9,384 nt of DNA from Bacteroidales bacterium (GTDB lineage Bacteria; Bacteroidota; Bacteroidia; Bacteroidales; WCHB1-69), in assembly GCA_031257735.1 (NCBI GenBank), contig JAIROC010000590.1:1-9384 (forward strand), in the 5' to 3' direction. This document shows positions 7,000-9,384 of this stretch, one piece after another (the first letter of the stretch is position 1; each line of letters opens with the position of its first letter). The notes under the pieces were generated by a model. It saw only the letters and a list, made by a program, of their open reading frames with translations. It did not search any database and was not told the DNA's origin. A program made the position numbers and the translations under genes.

Positions 7000-7026
7000 A
7001 TAATTCATAATTCATAATTCATAATT
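6999..7026. repeat. Perfect 7-bp tandem repeat (CATAATT)x4
   Basis: Four exact copies of CATAATT lie between the right arm of the 64-bp palindrome, sharing its last base, and the mutB stop codon (7031-7033). A fifth, broken copy (CAAATT) follows. The copy number may vary between strains through slippage. Confidence 0.85.
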
Positions 7027-7030
7027 CAAA

Positions 7031-9175
7031 TTACGCCAATAATATTTCAAGTATTTTAATAGCGGCTTCACTGATAACCGTACCCGGACCAAAGATAGCG
7101 ATAGCGCCAGCCTTGTAGAGAAAATCATAATCTTGAGCAGGAATAACTCCTCCGACGATGACTAATATATCAGGTCTTCCTAACTTTTTTAATTCTTCGA
7201 TAATTTGAGGAACGAGCGTTTTATGACCTGCGGCTAAAGAAGATACTCCAATAATATGGACATCATTTTCTACCGCTTGTTTTGCTGCTTCTGCTGGCGT
7301 TTGAAATAAGGGACCCATATCCACATCAAACCCAATATCGGCATATCCGGTTGCGACAACTTTTGCTCCTCTGTCATGTCCATCCTGACCCATTTTTGCA
7401 ATCATGATACGTGGACGGCGACCTTCTTTTTCTGCAAATTGATCCGCCAATACACGCGCTTTATTAAAACTTTCATTGTTATTTGACACAGAACTATACA
7501 CTCCTGAAATTAAATTTATTTTTGATTTATAACGACCGTAAACTTTTTCCATTGCCATAGATATTTCACCCAAAGAAGCACGTTTGCGTGCAGCATCAAT
7601 GGATAATTCCAATAAATTGCCTTTGCCTGTTCGTGCGCATTCGGTAATAGTATCCAATGCCTGTTGCACTTCCTCATTATTACGTTCAGCTTTTAATTTT
7701 GTCAATCGCGCAATTTGAGCTTCACGGACAATAGTATTATCTACTTCCAATGTTTCGAGTGGCGCTTCTTTATCTAAACGATATTTATTTACACCCAAAA
7801 TAGTATCCATTCCAGCATCAATTTTAGCCTGTTTACGTGCAGAGGCTTCTTCGATACGCATTTTAGGGATACCTGTTTCGATGGCTTTTGCCATTCCGCC
7901 TAATTTTTCTACTTCTTCGATATGTTTCCATGCACGATGAGCAATAGCATGTGTAAGACTTTCTACATAATAAGAACCCGCCCACGGGTCTACTACACGA
8001 CAGACATTTGTTTCTTCCTGAATATAAATTTGTGTATTTCGTGCAATACGGGCAGAAAAATCTGTCGGCAATGCAATTGCTTCATCCAAAGCATTTGTGT
8101 GTAATGATTGCGTATGTCCTAATGCTGCGCCCATCGCTTCAATACAGGTACGCGCTACATTATTAAAAGGATCCTGTTCAGTAAGAGACCAGCCTGATGT
8201 TTGACTATGGGTACGTAATGCCAATGATTTTTGATTTTTTGGATGAAACTGATTTACTATTTTAGCCCAAAGCATGCGTGCTGCACGCATCTTGGCTATT
8301 TCCATAAAATGGTTCATCCCTATTGCCCAAAAGAAAGACAAACGGGGCGCAAAAGAATCTATATCCATTCCTGCCTGAACTCCAGCACGAAGATATTCCA
8401 AACCGTCTGCCAATGTATATGCCAATTCTATATCACAGGTAGCGCCTGCTTCCTGCATGTGGTATCCCGATATACTGATAGAATTAAATTTCGGCATATT
8501 CTTTGACGTAAATTCAAAAATATCGGCAATAATTTTCATGGACGGAATAGGAGGATAGATATAAGTATTACGCACCATAAATTCCTTCAATATATCATTT
8601 TGAATTGTTCCTGCTAATTTTTCCATAGAAACACCCTGTTCTTCTGCTGCCACGATATAAAAAGCCAAAACAGGCATTACGGCTCCATTCATTGTCATGG
8701 ATACGGACATCTGGTCTAATGGAATTTGGTCAAACAATATTTTCATATCCAGAATAGAATCAACAGCGACGCCAGCTTTTCCTACATCTCCGATAACGCG
8801 TTCATGATCGCTATCGTAACCGCGATGTGTTGCCAAATCAAAAGCGATAGATAATCCTTTTTGACCCGCTGCCAAGTTCCTGCGATAAAAAGCATTAGAT
8901 TCTTCTGCCGTAGAAAAGCCTGCATATTGACGTATTGTCCATGGTTTCATTACATACATAGTGGAATAGGGGCCCCGTAAATAAGGTGAAATCCCTGCCG
9001 CATAATGAAGATGTTCCATTTTTTCCAAATCTTTTTCTGTATATATTGATTTTATTGGAATTTGTTCGGATGTCATCCACAGATTATCCACATTTTTCTT
9101 ATCAGTTTCTTTACTGATATTGTTTGCTAATGGCAAACTGTCTTTATATGATACATTATTAAAGTCTGGTCTCAT
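7031..9175 (-). CDS. mutB: Methylmalonyl-CoA mutase, large (catalytic) subunit
   Basis: This adenosylcobalamin enzyme interconverts (R)-methylmalonyl-CoA and succinyl-CoA, the carbon-skeleton step of the succinate-propionate pathway; it is cytoplasmic. At 714 residues it is full length. The TIM-barrel domain (about 45-555) includes TIRQYAGFSTAEESN with the substrate-contacting Tyr84 and SGYHMQEAG with His239, which match Tyr89 and His244 of the Propionibacterium enzyme. The C-terminal B12 domain (about 585-710) has the base-off motif DGHDRG (Asp598-x-His600-x-x-Gly603), SSL at 645-647 and the GG at 675-676. The ATG start fits the family N-terminus (MRPDFNN); only a weak purine-rich AAGAAA precedes it. 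The small subunit gene mutA, which usually lies just upstream, is absent; tRNA-Leu is there instead. No meaB or epimerase gene lies downstream. A mediocre -7 box (CATATTTG, complement of 9195-9202) is all I see as its own promoter. Confidence 0.96.
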   Translation of the reverse strand: MRPDFNNVSYKDSLPLANNISKETDKKNVDNLWMTSEQIPIKSIYTEKDLEKMEHLHYAAGISPYLRGPYSTMYVMKPWTIRQYAGFSTAEESNAFYRRNLAAGQKGLSIAFDLATHRGYDSDHERVIGDVGKAGVAVDSILDMKILFDQIPLDQMSVSMTMNGAVMPVLAFYIVAAEEQGVSMEKLAGTIQNDILKEFMVRNTYIYPPIPSMKIIADIFEFTSKNMPKFNSISISGYHMQEAGATCDIELAYTLADGLEYLRAGVQAGMDIDSFAPRLSFFWAIGMNHFMEIAKMRAARMLWAKIVNQFHPKNQKSLALRTHSQTSGWSLTEQDPFNNVARTCIEAMGAALGHTQSLHTNALDEAIALPTDFSARIARNTQIYIQEETNVCRVVDPWAGSYYVESLTHAIAHRAWKHIEEVEKLGGMAKAIETGIPKMRIEEASARKQAKIDAGMDTILGVNKYRLDKEAPLETLEVDNTIVREAQIARLTKLKAERNNEEVQQALDTITECARTGKGNLLELSIDAARKRASLGEISMAMEKVYGRYKSKINLISGVYSSVSNNNESFNKARVLADQFAEKEGRRPRIMIAKMGQDGHDRGAKVVATGYADIGFDVDMGPLFQTPAEAAKQAVENDVHIIGVSSLAAGHKTLVPQIIEELKKLGRPDILVIVGGVIPAQDYDFLYKAGAIAIFGPGTVISEAAIKILEILLA

Positions 9176-9231
9176 ATATTTCTTACGATTAAGTCAAATA
9201 TGTTATTGAATAGTTTTTTTTATATTAAAAG

Positions 9232-9315
9232 TGCTCAGAACAAGCTTCGAACTTGCACGCCTATTACGGCACTACCCCCTCAAAGTAGCGTGTCTACCAA
9301 TTCCACCATCTGAGC
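9232..9315 (-). tRNA. tRNA-Leu (anticodon GAG)
   Basis: The 84-nt minus-strand sequence folds as a class II tRNA. The acceptor stem is GCTCAGA with TCTGAGC, followed by discriminator A. The D-arm region is TGGTGGAATTGGTAGACAC. The anticodon stem CTACT/GGTAG encloses loop TTGAGGG, giving anticodon GAG. The long variable arm has a GCC/GGC stem. The T arm is GCAAG-TTCGAAG-CTTGT. Leucine is supported by the anticodon, the long variable arm and A73. CCA is not encoded (the next bases are CTT). It decodes CUC and CUU. Confidence 0.96.
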
Positions 9316-9327
9316 AATGATATCGGC

Positions 9328-9339
9328 TGCAAAAGTATA
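9328..9339 (-). promoter_or_regulatory. Promoter -7 box of tRNA-Leu
   Basis: The minus strand reads TATACTTTTGCA, with TACTTTTG a perfect TAnnTTTG box about 15 bases before the tRNA 5' end. The same 12-mer occurs at the kor promoter (1899-1910). No good -33 TTTG is visible at the expected distance. It overlaps a perfect 14-bp palindrome, AAAAGTATACTTTT, at 9331-9344. Confidence 0.65.
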
Positions 9340-9370
9340 CTTTTTTTTCATACCATTTCATTTTTTTTTA

Positions 9371-9378
9371 TAATTTTG
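9371..9378 (+). promoter_or_regulatory. Possible divergent promoter at the right edge
   Basis: TAATTTTG matches TAnnTTTG on the plus strand and would serve a gene starting beyond the window. There is no clear -33 element and the surroundings are T-rich, so this may be chance. Confidence 0.3.
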
Positions 9379-9384
9379 TGCCAT

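Noticed and set aside
6936..7025. Small peptide gene in the palindrome (frame reading ELSDSDIDGVDW)
   Set aside because: There is no start codon or ribosome site, and the frame is explained by the inverted repeat.
6936..7026. CRISPR array or insertion-sequence end
   Set aside because: The repeats are 7-bp units without spacers, and there is no transposase gene or target-site duplication around the palindrome.
8231..8506. 91-codon plus-strand open frame inside mutB
   Set aside because: It is antisense to the conserved mutase barrel domain.

Overview
The window looks like chromosomal DNA of an AT-rich member of the Bacteroidota, most likely Bacteroidales. The evidence is: a surface protein of CHU_C-associated Ig-like modules, a fused gamma-alpha KorA next to KorB, an AAA-ATPase/PD-(D/E)XK gene of a type common in that phylum, and promoters with the Bacteroidota -7 box TAnnTTTG in place of sigma70 boxes. 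I cannot name a genus.

Layout. (1) 1-1716, + strand: the 3' part of a large secreted or surface protein built of Ig-like modules. It lacks its start, which lies off the window, and shows no recognisable C-terminal sorting domain. (2) 1717-1955: intergenic region with a weak terminator, a nested hairpin, two sets of short direct repeats and a good Bacteroidota promoter. (3) 1956-4838, + strand: korA-korB, a two-gene operon for a 2-oxoacid (probably 2-oxoglutarate):ferredoxin oxidoreductase, closed by a strong intrinsic terminator at 4872-4905. (4) 5112-6842, - strand: an AAA-ATPase fused to a PD-(D/E)XK nuclease-like domain, with its own -7 box. (5) 6904-7026: a compact repeat cluster, in which a 64-bp imperfect palindrome with an inner hairpin has 7-bp-period tandem repeats on both sides. 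(6) 7031-9175, - strand: the full-length large subunit of adenosylcobalamin-dependent methylmalonyl-CoA mutase, without the small-subunit gene that normally precedes it. (7) 9232-9315, - strand: tRNA-Leu(GAG) with its own promoter, reading toward mutB with no visible terminator between them.

How the genes fit together. KorAB joins 2-oxoglutarate, CoA and ferredoxin to succinyl-CoA and CO2. Methylmalonyl-CoA mutase interconverts succinyl-CoA and (R)-methylmalonyl-CoA on the succinate-propionate route. Both enzymes therefore act on succinyl-CoA, although they are on opposite strands and are not one operon. The partners expected for each (a ferredoxin-like KorD, the small subunit MutA, epimerase, decarboxylase, MeaB) are not in the window.

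I found no CRISPR array, transposase, prophage gene or clearly new multigene system. The best leads are the ATPase-nuclease gene with its adjoining repeat cluster, the mutB gene without mutA behind a tRNA, the module-boundary end of the surface protein, and the repeated motifs around the kor promoter.
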